From the NCBI RefSeq assembly GCF_014698835.1, contig NZ_JACJTU010000021.1, positions 1 through 64,000 on the forward strand: a stretch of 64,000 bases of DNA, read 5' to 3'. Positions 27,591 through 38,700 of this stretch are shown piece after piece (the stretch's first letter is position 1; each line of letters opens with the position of its first letter). A program made the position numbers and the translations under genes. The notes under the pieces are model-generated. The model ran no database searches. It saw only the letters and a list, made by a program, of their open reading frames with translations, and was not told the DNA's origin. The stretch is from Nostoc paludosum FACHB-159 (GTDB lineage: Bacteria > Cyanobacteriota > Cyanobacteriia > Cyanobacteriales > Nostocaceae).

Positions 27591-27800
27591 TTACTTTATA
27601 ATTAATTTCATCAACAATATTTTGGGTTGCGATGCCTGGGTTGGGCGAAGCCTGTCATAGATATCACATTGAGGCGCTTGCCTAATGGCAGTGGCTTCTT
27701 GTAAGATATTTTCGGCATTGAGGTTACAACTCATCAACCCATTTGGCATATTAAAGTTGGCCTCATTTAACTGTTGGAGGCCTTTAGAACTATTTTTCAT
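27591..27800 (-). CDS. Small unknown protein (69 aa) upstream of the TPR gene
   Basis: MKNSSKGLQQLNEANFN opens a 69-residue frame ending 7 bases before the TPR start, so tight coupling is possible. It is not a family I recognise. Its C-terminal third is encoded by sequence resembling a dispersed palindrome (GCGATGCCTGGGTTGGGCGAAGCC), so the real end may have been altered by repeat insertion. The Shine-Dalgarno is weak. It could be a real small protein, a peptide leader or chance. Confidence 0.4.
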   Translation of the reverse strand: MKNSSKGLQQLNEANFNMPNGLMSCNLNAENILQEATAIRQAPQCDIYDRLRPTQASQPKILLMKLIIK

Positions 27801-28995
27801 AGGTTAATTGAACCTAATATTATGTAATCTCAACGAAAATTCTCTTCAATATTGACCACACTCACCGAAATTATGTCAGTGTCTGAGAATAAGTGTTGAG
27901 TACAGTAAAAGTTACTTTCCCAACCAAGGATTAACTATATTTCAATGTAGTTGTTCGTTTCCAAAAATGGAACCTATAAATCTCATACAGTTTTCATATA
28001 CTTTTGCTTAACCTCTGAAGAAAACCTCCCAATGGCGAATGAGGTGTGACGAAAGAAGGTGTTTGTTTAATTACTACGGATGGTACGCTATCGGTGCGTC
28101 TGGTGCGTAGTTGATATCCAATATTGGGTTGCATCTTGTCAACGATCAACATCACATACGTCGTAAGTGATTGTTTGATAAATATATAATTTTGAGCGAT
28201 CGCCTTTTCTCAGCTACTTTTAAATCAATAAAATAAAATAGCTTCTTTCATCTGTGATGAGAACACCTAGCTGACTATTCTGATATCAAGTTCACTTAAT
28301 AAGTGGTATTTCAAAACTGTGTGCATCAGAGTATCTGAACGCCAGTCATAATTGTCAGTCTGTTATTTAACTTGATATTAACCATGTCCTATCAAGAATT
28401 TTTATTCTCTAAAAAAATAAAAATTTTTCACAATATTGAAAGTATGGCAATACTGCTAGGGTTTTGCATTTTGAACTCGGAATTTTGTTTGGCGAAAAGG
28501 GTAAAGGGTAAAGGTTTTTTCTTTCCCCTTTCCCCTTCCCTTTTTCTCCTTAACCAACAAGTCTTGGAAAGTATGGGGATTTGAAATTTTATAATTTTTG
28601 TTAAGCACAAACTTCATTATTCCAGAATAGTTAAAATTTTTGTTAATTAGATGTCAGAAGTTTTTTAAATAAATTTATTAAATTAGTTTATATTTAAATG
28701 AAAATATGTTAATTTAAATACAATAAACATAATAATTAGTAAAAAACGGTATTATTTAAAAATCAATAATCTCAAAATTAGGAGGATCTCAGCTTAGTAA
28801 AAATATCTGGGAAAAATCCAAAAGCCTAAAACTTAAATTTGTCAACTCCTCTAAACTAACAAAAGTGAGAGCAACACTGAACTTTTTATTTTTCAATTAC
28901 TATTACCTCTAATTTCCAGAGGAGATTTTGAGTTTTACATATTTAAAACCAGTACAAAAGGTAAGTATGGTAAACCTGCTGATAGGCGTCTAAAT
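27801..28995. other. Long AT-rich gene-poor gap
   Basis: About 1.2 kb without a credible gene. It holds one HIP1-like site near 28197 and a paired repeat at 28488-28555 (AAAAGGGTAAAGGGTAAAGG followed by CCCCTTTCCCCTTCCC). A 28-residue frame at 28080 is too short and unsupported. Promoters for both directions are likely inside. Confidence 0.6.
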
Positions 28996-29179
28996 TATAC
29001 CAATTCTCCATGAAGATGCACTTGATTTTGAAAAATGTAGATGGAAAGCGGCTTGCCGCAGGCTACGGCTAAGGCCTTCTCTACGAGAGGCTTCCGCCAA
29101 CGCGTAGCGTCTCGTAGAGAAGAACACTAAGGAACATAGAGGTAATCACAAAAGTGCAAGCTTATAGAGAATTGGTATA
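28996..29179. mobile_element. MITE-like element with terminal inverted repeats
   Basis: 184 bp with 28-bp imperfect terminal inverted repeats that match at 23 of 28 positions by eye: left begins TATACCAATTCTCCATGA, right (reverse complement) begins TATACCAATTCTCTATAA, and both end TGCACTT. The interior is a GC-rich block of nested palindromes (CTACGAGAGGC, ACGCGTAGCGT, CTCGTAGAGAAG). It has no coding capacity. It lies just before the AAA-like ATPase gene. Confidence 0.65.
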
Positions 29180-29239
29180 GAGGTTCGAGTTTCCCAGTTT
29201 TGCTTTTCTAGAAAGTAAAGTGATGTTGTTTAAACTTTT

Positions 29240-30619
29240 ATGGCAATAGATTTTATCTTTGATATTCTTAATCGCAAGCTAGTGGAAATCCAAGAAGACC
29301 CTCTCCATTCCACAGAAATTCTAGTTTTACAGGGTGTATGTGAAAACAAAACCTATGAAGAAATAGCTCAACAAGAAAGATATAGCTGCGGCTATATTAC
29401 CAATGTTGTTGCTCCGCGATTGTATCGCAAACTGTCTTTGATTTTCGGCAGGCGGGTTAACAAAAAAAATTGTCGAGTCCTGCTGCAATCTTACATCACA
29501 GAACAAACTACACCTGTAACAAAGTCAATTAAAATAAATTCTCCAGAATTGGATCTGAGTATACAAGAAGATGCACTTCCTTGTTATCCAAGTGGTTCAG
29601 TTCCTCTGAACTCTCCGTTTTATATTGAACATCCTAATATTCAGAAATCAGTGTATGCAGAGATTACAAAACTAGGAGCATTAATACGGATTAAAGCTCC
29701 AAGGGAAATGGGTAAAACTTCATTAACATTGAGGATTTTAGATTATGCAGAACGCATGGGCTACCGTACAGTTAGCTTGAGCCTTGAGCAAGTTGATCGG
29801 ACAATTCTCAGTGATGCTAATCTATTTTTGCGGTGGCTATGTGCCAATATTACTCAACAGCTTCAGATGGAGCAAAAACTAGATGAATATTGGAATAAAG
29901 ATTTTGGTAGTAAACTGAGTTCTACTTTTTATTTACGAAATTATGTACTCAATCAAATTAATACTTCCCTGGTTTTAGTATTAGATGAAGTCAACTATAT
30001 TTTTGAGTATCCAGAAGTAGCAAAAGATTTTTTTCCCCTGTTGCGTTCGTGGTTTGAAGAAGCCAAAAGATGTAAAATTTGGCAAAAGCTACGCTTAGTT
30101 GTGGTGCATTCAACAGAAATTTATGTTCCTTTACAACTTCAGCAGTCTCCTTTTAATATTGGGTTGCCAATTCAGTTACCAAACTTTAATTTAGACCAGG
30201 TGCAGGAATTAGCTCAACGTTATGGTTTGAAGTGGTCTGATGGTGAGGAAGCAAAGCAATTAATGGCAATAGTTGGGGGACATCCAGCCTTAATACAGAT
30301 TGCATTATATTATTTAAGTTCTCAAAAAATATCTCTAGCACAATTGCTAGAAACTGCTCCTACATCCAGTGGAATTTATGCTCATTATTTGCAGCGACAT
30401 TTGACAGTATTGCAAGAACAACCGGAATTAGCGATCGCTCTTTATAATACCCTCAATTCTAGTGAACCTGTACCATTAGAACCAATTATTGCTTACAAAT
30501 TAAATAGTATGGGGTTGATTAAGCTAGATAACAATAAAGCAATACCTAGTTCTCAACTATATCGGCAATACTTTCAAACCCTCTGTGTTGATGATAAAAG
30601 ACAGGTAGTATTTACTTAA
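29240..30619 (+). CDS. AAA-like (AAA_35) ATPase with N-terminal HTH-like domain
   Basis: 459 residues. The first about 90 look like the helix-turn-helix seen at the start of vWA-MoxR-associated proteins (EEIAQQERYSCGYITNVVAPRLYRKL). Residues about 125-420 are an AAA_35 domain: P-loop RIKAPREMGKTSLTLR (about 152), Walker B LVLVLDEVNYIF (about 247), and SPFNIGLPIQLPNFNLDQV. These STAND-like ATPases are thought to act in signalling and biological-conflict networks. It is 88 bases upstream of the TOMM cyclodehydratase and co-directional. A second AAA_35 domain ends the 1936-residue protein downstream. The regulatory role is inferred. Confidence 0.82.
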   Translation: MAIDFIFDILNRKLVEIQEDPLHSTEILVLQGVCENKTYEEIAQQERYSCGYITNVVAPRLYRKLSLIFGRRVNKKNCRVLLQSYITEQTTPVTKSIKINSPELDLSIQEDALPCYPSGSVPLNSPFYIEHPNIQKSVYAEITKLGALIRIKAPREMGKTSLTLRILDYAERMGYRTVSLSLEQVDRTILSDANLFLRWLCANITQQLQMEQKLDEYWNKDFGSKLSSTFYLRNYVLNQINTSLVLVLDEVNYIFEYPEVAKDFFPLLRSWFEEAKRCKIWQKLRLVVVHSTEIYVPLQLQQSPFNIGLPIQLPNFNLDQVQELAQRYGLKWSDGEEAKQLMAIVGGHPALIQIALYYLSSQKISLAQLLETAPTSSGIYAHYLQRHLTVLQEQPELAIALYNTLNSSEPVPLEPIIAYKLNSMGLIKLDNNKAIPSSQLYRQYFQTLCVDDKRQVVFT

Positions 30620-30707
30620 TATTAGTTAAAATAATTTTTCCTGTTGCCGCTATGGAGGAAATTTACCGTTAATTTTATGAGATTAATTCAACTTAAAAGC
30701 TAAAACC

Positions 30708-33011
30708 ATGCTCAATAAACCTGTTTTTAAGGATTGTTACCTTGTTGAAAAAATCCCACCAGATCGAGTATTTTTGGTATCCGAGAGAGATACAGTTTTA
30801 TTGAGCGATCGCATTTATTATTTACTAGCATCTTTAATAGATGGCAATCGGGATGTTGACGAAATTATCGAACTGATTCAATTAGAATTACTGCCAGATG
30901 AAAAATCATTTCCCGACCATAATTCTTTTTTCCAAAATGTTCTTGATATTAGTATTAAAGCCCAGTCTGCTCTATTTCAAATGGAAAGACAGGGCTATAT
31001 TGTAGAACAAGAGGATGAAAGGCGATCGCAATTTGCGATATTTTGCAACCATTTAAATATCAGCCCTAGCAAAGCGCATCAAAAATTGCGATCGACTAAA
31101 GTAGCAGTAAAAACCTTTGGTTCCCTTCACGCCGAAGATTTTATTGCCATTCTGAAATCCCTAGAAATCCAAATAGCCGACGAAGGAGATTTCACAATAG
31201 TCTTAACTGACGACTATCTCCACCCAAATTTAGATGAGTTTAATCAACAAGCTTTACAATCCCAATTCCCTTGGATATTAGTCAATCCTTTGGGAACAAT
31301 GCTGTGGATAGGGCCAATATTTAATGGTAACAAAACCGCTTGTTGGGAATGTCTAGCACGTCGCTTACGAGATAATAGACCAGTTCAAGCATTTATTCAA
31401 AGACATAAAAATATTTCTACTTCCTTATCTTTTCCCTTAGGGTTTTTTGCATCTACAGTACAAACCGCCTTAGGAATAGCAGCCACAGAAGTATTCAAAT
31501 GGATTATTCAACGAGAAAATAAACGTTTAGCAGAAGCTATAGTTACCTATGATACTCTCACTTTAAAAACCCAAGATCATGTATTCGTTAAACGTCCTCA
31601 ATGTCCTACCTGTGGAGAAATAACTAATGAGTTGATAAGCAAACCCTTACCCATTATTTTAGAACGCCGCAAAAAAACATTTATTGCAGATGGAGGACAC
31701 CGTGCTTATTCGCCTGGAGAAACCCTAAGAAAATATCAACATCTGATTAGTCCGATTACCGGTATTGTTCGCGAATTGAACAAAATACCAGGACATTCAT
31801 TAACCCATACCTATGTTGCCAAGCATCACTTTCTGAGTGTTTTTGACGATATAACTAGCCTACGCCAAAATCTTGGAGGTAGAAGTTCTGGAAAAGGTAG
31901 AACTGATATCCAAGCCCAAGCAAGCGGTTTTTGTGAAGCCATTGAGCGATATTCTGGAGTTTTTCAGGGATATGAAATCAGAAAAAAAGCCAGTTTTCAA
32001 CAACTGCAAAAAGCGATTCATCCCAATGTTTGTATGAACTTCAGCCAACAACAATACGAAAATCGAGAACAATGGAATATTGAATGTGAAGGCTGGTTCC
32101 AAAAAGTTCCAAAACCTTTTGATGTTGAAAAAGAAATTGATTGGACGCCAGTTTGGTCATTAAGTCACGAAGAATTTAAATATTTACCAACGGCTTATTG
32201 TTATTATGGGTATCCTTTATCTGAGGAACCTGATTGTTGGGCAGATTCCAATGGATGTGCGGCTGGTAATACTCTTGAAGAAGCTATTCTGCAAGGGTTT
32301 ATGGAATTAGTAGAACGGGATTGTGTAGCTTTGTGGTGGTATAACCGCCTGCAAAAACCCCAGGTGGATTTAGACAGTTTCAATGAACCTTATTTTCTCA
32401 CGCTTAAACAATATTACCAAAGCATTGAGCGAGAACTGTGGGTGTTGGATATAACCAGCGATTTTAATATTCCTACTTTTGCTGCCATTACTCGGAGAAT
32501 TAATCGAGCAGTAGAAGATATTATATTAGGCTATGGAACTCATTTTGATGCCAAAATAGCTCTAAGTCGAGCTTTGACTGAAGTTAATCAAATTCTGCCT
32601 AATCTTTTATCTACAAAAGAAGATGGTAATACTCAATATCCTATATATAGCGATCGCCTAGCAATAGATTGGTGGAAAACCGCAACTTTAGCCAATCAAT
32701 CTTACCTCATTCCGCATAACAAAACCACTACCAAAATCTACACAGATTATCCCCAACTCGCAAGTGATGATTTGCTAGAAGATATTAAATTGTGTCAACA
32801 AATCGTTGAAAAAAATGGTTTAGAAATGCTCATTTTAGATCAGACTCGTCCTGACGTTGGACTGAGAGTAGCTAAAGTGATAATTCCAGGAATGCGCCAT
32901 ATGTGGAAGCGTTTAGGTTCGGGAAGATTGTATGACGTTCCTGTGAAAATGGGATGGTTGAAAGAGCCGTTAACAGAAAATCAACTGAATCCTTTTCCGA
33001 TGTGGATGTGA
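30708..33011 (+). CDS. TOMM (azoline) cyclodehydratase, fused E1-like/YcaO
   Basis: 767 residues. Order: PqqD-like leader-binding region (about 1-95), E1-like domain with two zinc CxxC pairs, CWECLARR (about 209) and CPTCGE (about 300), then a YcaO domain (about 355-760). YcaO ATP-binding residues show in QASGFCEAIERYSG (about 400) and LEEAILQGFMELVERD (about 525). It ends NPFPMWM, like the proline-rich tail of cyclodehydratases. The family uses ATP to turn Cys, Ser or Thr of a precursor peptide into thiazoline or oxazoline. No precursor peptide or FMN dehydrogenase is visible nearby. The following amidohydrolase could be an additional tailoring enzyme. Confidence 0.9.
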   Translation: MLNKPVFKDCYLVEKIPPDRVFLVSERDTVLLSDRIYYLLASLIDGNRDVDEIIELIQLELLPDEKSFPDHNSFFQNVLDISIKAQSALFQMERQGYIVEQEDERRSQFAIFCNHLNISPSKAHQKLRSTKVAVKTFGSLHAEDFIAILKSLEIQIADEGDFTIVLTDDYLHPNLDEFNQQALQSQFPWILVNPLGTMLWIGPIFNGNKTACWECLARRLRDNRPVQAFIQRHKNISTSLSFPLGFFASTVQTALGIAATEVFKWIIQRENKRLAEAIVTYDTLTLKTQDHVFVKRPQCPTCGEITNELISKPLPIILERRKKTFIADGGHRAYSPGETLRKYQHLISPITGIVRELNKIPGHSLTHTYVAKHHFLSVFDDITSLRQNLGGRSSGKGRTDIQAQASGFCEAIERYSGVFQGYEIRKKASFQQLQKAIHPNVCMNFSQQQYENREQWNIECEGWFQKVPKPFDVEKEIDWTPVWSLSHEEFKYLPTAYCYYGYPLSEEPDCWADSNGCAAGNTLEEAILQGFMELVERDCVALWWYNRLQKPQVDLDSFNEPYFLTLKQYYQSIERELWVLDITSDFNIPTFAAITRRINRAVEDIILGYGTHFDAKIALSRALTEVNQILPNLLSTKEDGNTQYPIYSDRLAIDWWKTATLANQSYLIPHNKTTTKIYTDYPQLASDDLLEDIKLCQQIVEKNGLEMLILDQTRPDVGLRVAKVIIPGMRHMWKRLGSGRLYDVPVKMGWLKEPLTENQLNPFPMWM

Positions 33012-33391
33012 ATATATAGCATTTCCTAATCTACTGAGGTACTTAGTTAGTACACCATTTTATTAATGCGTAACTAAGAAAACCTCTGTGTAACTCTGCG
33101 CTTGACTCTGCGACCCTTTGCGTTTAAAAACATTGGTTTGTACCTCATCAAGCTGAAATCTGCTATTTTTTTCAAAAATTCCAAATTTTATATATTAAAT
33201 TTAAATCCTGCTTTGTGGCGGAGCATTTATACTTTCTTAACCATTGATTATTGCTTCAAAAAATTTCGATTATATTCAACATAAAATTTTATATTTGCAA
33301 CTAAACATTTAATATTATGCTAAGTTGATAATCTTAAATTATTTAATCCAAAACTGAAAATCTAAAATTCCTTGAGTTAATAGGTTTTTCT
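33012..33391. other. AT-rich gap between the cyclodehydratase and amidohydrolase genes
   Basis: 380 bases with AACTCTGCG...CTCTGCGACCC repeat-like sequence and low-complexity AT. A 60-residue frame (33102) is T-rich and unsupported. No precursor-like frame with a Cys/Ser/Thr-rich end is seen. Confidence 0.55.
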
Positions 33392-34477
33392 ATGCTTAAT
33401 GGATATCAAATTATTGATGCTGATTCCCATGTTATTGAGCCTCCAACTTTGTGGGCTAAATATTTAGAACCAAAATTTAAGCACTTTGCTCCTTCCGCAG
33501 ATATGAAAATTCAAGGAGAAGAGATTGTTGAAAAAATTTCACAACAAGTTCGTTACCAAGGAAATCAGCAAATGATGGAGGCTCACCCCAATGCTTATTT
33601 CAAGGGTTACGATGCTGAATCTCATGTCCAAGCAATGGTAAAGATGGGGATTGATATCGCATTCATTTATCCAACCTATGGGTTATGGCTTTGGGCAATT
33701 GACGATATGGCACCGGAAGTAGTGGGAGCTTTTACTCGTGCTTACAACACTTGGTTATATGAAGAATTTTGCAGCTATGCTCCAGATAAATTAAAAGGTG
33801 TAGGAGCGATTAATTTTCATGCACCTGAAGAGATGGTGACAGAATTAAATCGCATAGCTGAGTTTGGTTGGAAGGCTGTGTTACTACGCCCTAACCCAGT
33901 TAAAGGAAGAATATTGAGTCACCCTGCTTATAAGCCATTTTGGACAGAATGCGAAGAAATGGGCATGGCAGTGGGAATTCATGAAGGAACTCATAGTCGG
34001 TTACCAACCACAGGAGCAGAGCGGTTTAATACTCGTTTTGCTCTCCACGCCTGCTCTCATCCGATGGAACAGATGATGGCACTTTTAGCCCTCATTGAAG
34101 GGGGTGTTTTAGAGCGTCATCCGCGCTTGAAAGTGGGTTTTCTAGAGTCTGGTTGTGGTTGGTTACCTTACTGGCTATGGCGACTAGATGAAGAATATGA
34201 AAACTTATATTGGGAGGTAAAAGATAATGTCAAAATGAAGCCCTCAGAGTATTTTCAGCGTCAGTGCTTTATTGCGATCGCACCTACTGAACCTTACTTA
34301 CCTCAAATTATCGAATACATTGGTGCAGATAACTTAATCTTCGGCTCTGATTATCCCCACATGGATCATCAGCCGAACATTGTGAACACAGTTCTAGAGC
34401 TTGAGGCACAGTTATCTCAAAAAATAGTACAAAAGATTGTTTGGGATAACCCTCGCAATTTTTATAGTTTGGCTTGA
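33392..34477 (+). CDS. Amidohydrolase (amidohydrolase_2 family)
   Basis: 361 residues of the metal-dependent TIM-barrel hydrolase superfamily. Ligand-type motifs are IIDADSHVIEPP (about 8), GIHEGTHSR (about 190), ACSHPMEQMM (about 215) and FGSDYPHMD (about 318). The family hydrolyses C-N or C-C bonds; aminocarboxymuconate-semialdehyde decarboxylase is a distant member. Position after a TOMM cyclodehydratase suggests a tailoring step on a peptide, as an amidohydrolase does in bottromycin clusters, but this is inference from context only. Confidence 0.85.
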   Translation: MLNGYQIIDADSHVIEPPTLWAKYLEPKFKHFAPSADMKIQGEEIVEKISQQVRYQGNQQMMEAHPNAYFKGYDAESHVQAMVKMGIDIAFIYPTYGLWLWAIDDMAPEVVGAFTRAYNTWLYEEFCSYAPDKLKGVGAINFHAPEEMVTELNRIAEFGWKAVLLRPNPVKGRILSHPAYKPFWTECEEMGMAVGIHEGTHSRLPTTGAERFNTRFALHACSHPMEQMMALLALIEGGVLERHPRLKVGFLESGCGWLPYWLWRLDEEYENLYWEVKDNVKMKPSEYFQRQCFIAIAPTEPYLPQIIEYIGADNLIFGSDYPHMDHQPNIVNTVLELEAQLSQKIVQKIVWDNPRNFYSLA

Positions 34478-34521
34478 CAACTTCCCAACTTTGTTAACAC
34501 TCAATAAGAGGGCATATTATT

Positions 34522-35568
34522 ATGGCAAAAAACTTGATAACTAGAGATACACTACAACCAGGGGAGTGGTATGACGATGATACTTATTATCAGATTCTCT
34601 TAGTCGCTCCTCGTAAAAAGAGAACTGAAGGACAATACATAGAAACCACAATATTAGCTCAAAAAAGAGGTGAATTTAAAAAATATTTGCTTGATGAAAA
34701 AACACAACAAAATCTCAAAGATTATATTCCAGAACGAGAGGATATCAATAATAAAAACATAGCCTCTTATCTACCTTCTCCCGGAGTCGTTTTTCCCAAG
34801 GGTTTTCTGAATGCTTTATTTCCAGATAAGTCTTCCAAAAATCCCTCCATTGAAACCAATAATTTTTACGATCCAATCCGAACTCTACTCCATACCCGCA
34901 AAATATCCCAACTAATTGCCAAAACCTGGCATTGCTACTTAGAAGCGAAAGCAAGTGAACTTTGGTATGACTTTGTTAATGGTAAATGGGATGAGATTGA
35001 CTCTGATATTTTAGATGGTCTGATAGCCAGAGAAATTTTCTTTTTCGATCAACAATCTTCTCCTGACCATCTTGTACCAAAGAACCTTGACGTATATTAT
35101 CCCTTAAATGGCGAACAATCTGGTGAAAAAGCAAGGTTTTTGATTTTGCCTAGTAGTAAAGGTTGGCAGGGAATTACTTTAAGTCTCTTGATGGCAGGCC
35201 AGGCATATTATGAGATCAAGAAAGGTGGACAAACATACTATCATCAAATTTCTCAACCTATTTTGAGTACAGGTGAAATAGTTATCAAGTATGGATTAGA
35301 GGTAACTTGGGATAAATTTAAAGGTGATATAAAAGAGTTAAAAGTAGAACCAGGAAAGTCTTCTATTGCTTATGAAGCTATTATTCCCTATCCTCCTATA
35401 CCCTCTGAGATTAATTTACCTATTGAAAATATTGCGAAATGGTCTCAGGCTAAAGATGAGGGTGGAGAATTTCCCTTTTATCAGAAAAATGAGGACGATA
35501 AAAGCTATTTAGTAGGTGTGGAATACTTTTCGCCTCCCTATCCTTATATACCGTTAAGTTGTACTTAA
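34522..35568 (+). CDS. Unknown protein (348 aa)
   Basis: I do not recognise a family. The protein is mostly soluble and charged, without a signal peptide or clear membrane helix. The C-terminal region is rich in Pro and Tyr (IPYPPIPSEINLP, FSPPYPYIPLSCT). It starts 44 bases after the amidohydrolase, with GAGGG before the ATG, so it is likely translated from the same transcript. It may be a partner of the TOMM/amidohydrolase run, but nothing in its sequence shows this. Confidence 0.75.
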   Translation: MAKNLITRDTLQPGEWYDDDTYYQILLVAPRKKRTEGQYIETTILAQKRGEFKKYLLDEKTQQNLKDYIPEREDINNKNIASYLPSPGVVFPKGFLNALFPDKSSKNPSIETNNFYDPIRTLLHTRKISQLIAKTWHCYLEAKASELWYDFVNGKWDEIDSDILDGLIAREIFFFDQQSSPDHLVPKNLDVYYPLNGEQSGEKARFLILPSSKGWQGITLSLLMAGQAYYEIKKGGQTYYHQISQPILSTGEIVIKYGLEVTWDKFKGDIKELKVEPGKSSIAYEAIIPYPPIPSEINLPIENIAKWSQAKDEGGEFPFYQKNEDDKSYLVGVEYFSPPYPYIPLSCT

Positions 35569-35772
35569 GTAAACAATAACCAAATCAACAACACTAACGA
35601 TAATCTTTGAATTATTAAGGGTTTCATATCGATCCAAGTTCCTTCATTGGTAAGCTTTGCGATCCAGATTTAGAAACCCCTTTGGCTTTTAAGTATTACG
35701 AGCCAGTGCGTTGGACGAGTTAAGAGGCTTTCAGCAACTGGCGTTCAATAGTAATCACTCAACACTATTATC

Positions 35773-38700
35773 ATGAACAAAATAAGAAACTATCAGATTC
35801 TTGAACAAATTTATGAAAGTGATAATTCATTAGTCTATCGAGGTCTCCTCAAGCCTGATAACCAACCCATTATCTTGAAGATTCTCAAAGAAAACTATCC
35901 TAATCCCTCAGAACTCAACCGCTATAAGCAGGAATATGAAATTACGAGTTCAATTAATGCTGATGGAATTATTAAAGCCTATGGGTTGGAGCGATATCAG
36001 AATAGTTTAGTAATGTTTTTAGAAGACTTTGGCGGTAGCTCTTTAAAAATTTTAATATCACAGCGGCAGTTTGCTTTAGAAGAATTTCTGACTATTGCTC
36101 TGAAAATAACTGAGAGTTTAGCGGTTATTCACAATGTCAATATTATTCACAAAGATATTAATCCCTCGAATATTGTCTACAACCCAGAAACTGGGCAGGT
36201 TAAGATTATTGACTTTGGCATTTCAACTCGTTTACCGCAAGAAAATCAGACGATTGGTAATGTAAATCGATTAGAAGGAACTTTAGCTTATATCGCCCCA
36301 GAGCAAACTGGCCGGATGAATAGAGGAATAGATTACCGTAGTGATTTTTATTCTTTGGGCGTCACATTCTATCAACTACTGACCAATCAGTTACCTTTTG
36401 AAACAACTGACCCAATGGAATTAGTTCATTACCACATTGCACAACAACCCGATGCACCTCACCAGCGAATTTACTCAATTCCTTTGATAATTTCTAAGAT
36501 TGTAATGAAATTATTAGCCAAAATTCCAGAGGAACGATATCAAAGTGCTAGGGGATTAAAAGCTGATTTAGAAAACTGTCTTTATCAGTTACAAACTTTA
36601 GGAAAAATTAAGCAGTTTTCTTTAGGGCGTCAGGATATTTCCGAAAAATTTCAGATTTCCCAAAAACTCTACGGTCGAGAACAGGAAATCTCTCAACTCT
36701 TGACTAGCTTTGAGCGAGTCAGCCAAGGTGCTACTGAGATAATACTAGTTTCTGGTTATTCAGGGATTGGCAAATCTGCCCTGGTCAATGAAATCCACAA
36801 ACCTATTACCCAGCGACGAGGATATTTCATTCATGGCAAATTTGACCAGTTGCAGCGAGATATTCCCTACGCCGCAATCACACAAGCTTTTAGTGACTTA
36901 ATTCGTCAACTCCTGACTGAATCTGAAATAACCATACAAACTTGGAAACAAAAAATTTTAGAAGCTTTAGGAAATAACGGTCAAATTATTATTGATATAA
37001 TTCATGATTTAGAGAAAATTATCGGTAAACAGCCACCTATTGAGCAATTAGGAATAACTGAAGCACAAAATCGCTTCAACTTATTTTTTGGAATATTCAT
37101 TAATATTTTTTGCCAAAAAGAACATCCATTAGTTATCTTTCTTGATGATTTACAGTGGGCGGATTTAGCATCTTTGAATTTAATTGAACTATTAATCACT
37201 AACGCTGACAGCCAATATTTATTGATAATCGGGGCATACAGAGATAATGAAGTCACCCCTACCCACCATTTAATGCATACCTTAGAGCAAATTAAAAAGG
37301 CAGAAGTTAGAGCTAATCAAATAATGCTTCAACCTTTAGAAAATAAGTATATAAATCAATTAATTGCTGATACTCTAAATTGCCCCAAAAAAAAGACAAC
37401 ATCTCTCGCTAAATTAGTAAATCAAAAAACTGGCGGTAATGCTTTTTTTATAACGCAATTACTCAAAACATTGTACAAAGAAAAACTATTAGTTTTTAAT
37501 GCCCATCAGTTTTCTCTGACCAAGGTAGTAAGCAAGGGGATATTTTGGCAATGGGATATTCAGGAAATTGAAAGAGTAAGAATAACTGATAATGTAGTTG
37601 AGTTAATGATTGGGAAAATTGAGAAACTCGATGAAGCCACCCAGAAAGTTTTAAAATTAGCTGCCTGTATAGGAAACCAATTTAATTTAGAAATTCTTTC
37701 ACTTGTCAACAGAAAATCTCAAACAGTTACCTCTCAAGAATTACAGCCAACAATCAAGGAAGGATTGATTATTCCCTTAAATGATGACTATAAACTACCC
37801 TTGTTATGGAGTTTGGAGGAAATGTCAACTGATACTTCTGAAATTTCCTCTGCTTTTATCCCGAAATATCCAAAATCTATTCCTTATAAATTTTTGCACG
37901 ATCGAGTTCAACAAGCCGCTTACAGTCTAATTCAAGAAGAAGAGAAAAAAATAATTCATTTACAAATAGGTCGTCTTTTGTTAAAAAATTTAACAGAAGA
38001 TAATTTAGAAGAAAATATTTTTAATATTGTCAATCAACTCAACGAAGGTGCAGAATTAGTTACTGAACAACTAGAACGAGAGCAGTTAGCTAAATTGAAT
38101 CTTCAAGCAGCTAAAAAGTCCAAGGCATCCACAGCCTATGAACCTGCTCTGAAATATTTAGAAACTGGATTAAAATTTTTAGCATCCAATAGCTGGGAAT
38201 ATCAGTATAAATTGACATGGGAATTACATTTAGAAACTTTAGAAATGTTTTACTTAAATACTCAATTTGAGCGATTGGAAAAATTTTCTCAAATTCTTAT
38301 AGAACACAGCAAATATATTCTCGATAAAGCCAAAGTAAATCAGATCAAGATATTATACTATTCGACGATATTTCAAACTGATAAGGCAATAGATATTGCA
38401 TTGAAAACTTTACTAGAACTTGGAATTACTATTTCTCAAGATTCTGGCAACTTAGAAAAGAAAATTGAACAACAGCAAGACTTTATCAAATTAGCTTTAC
38501 AGGGAAAAAATATTGAAGATTTAGCTCAATTGCCTGTGATGACGGAAGAATCAAAAATAGCAGCTACACTAATATTACAACAAATTATTTCAGCTACACA
38601 TACAACAAACTTTGCTTTATTTGTTGAAGTAATACTAACTCAGCTTAATTTCTGCATTCAATATGGAAATCCGCCTCATGCACCTTATATATACACTACT

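Noticed and set aside
28080..28166. 28-residue peptide MVRYRCVWCV..., considered as a TOMM precursor
   Set aside because: No ribosome-binding site, far upstream and too short for leader plus core.
28372..28584. 70-residue frame in the 28-kb gap
   Set aside because: Half of it is translation of a G/A-rich paired repeat.
33102..33284. 60-residue frame between the cyclodehydratase and amidohydrolase, considered as a TOMM precursor
   Set aside because: Rich in Phe, Ile and Tyr from AT-rich DNA; no leader-like acidic region and no Cys/Ser/Thr-rich core.
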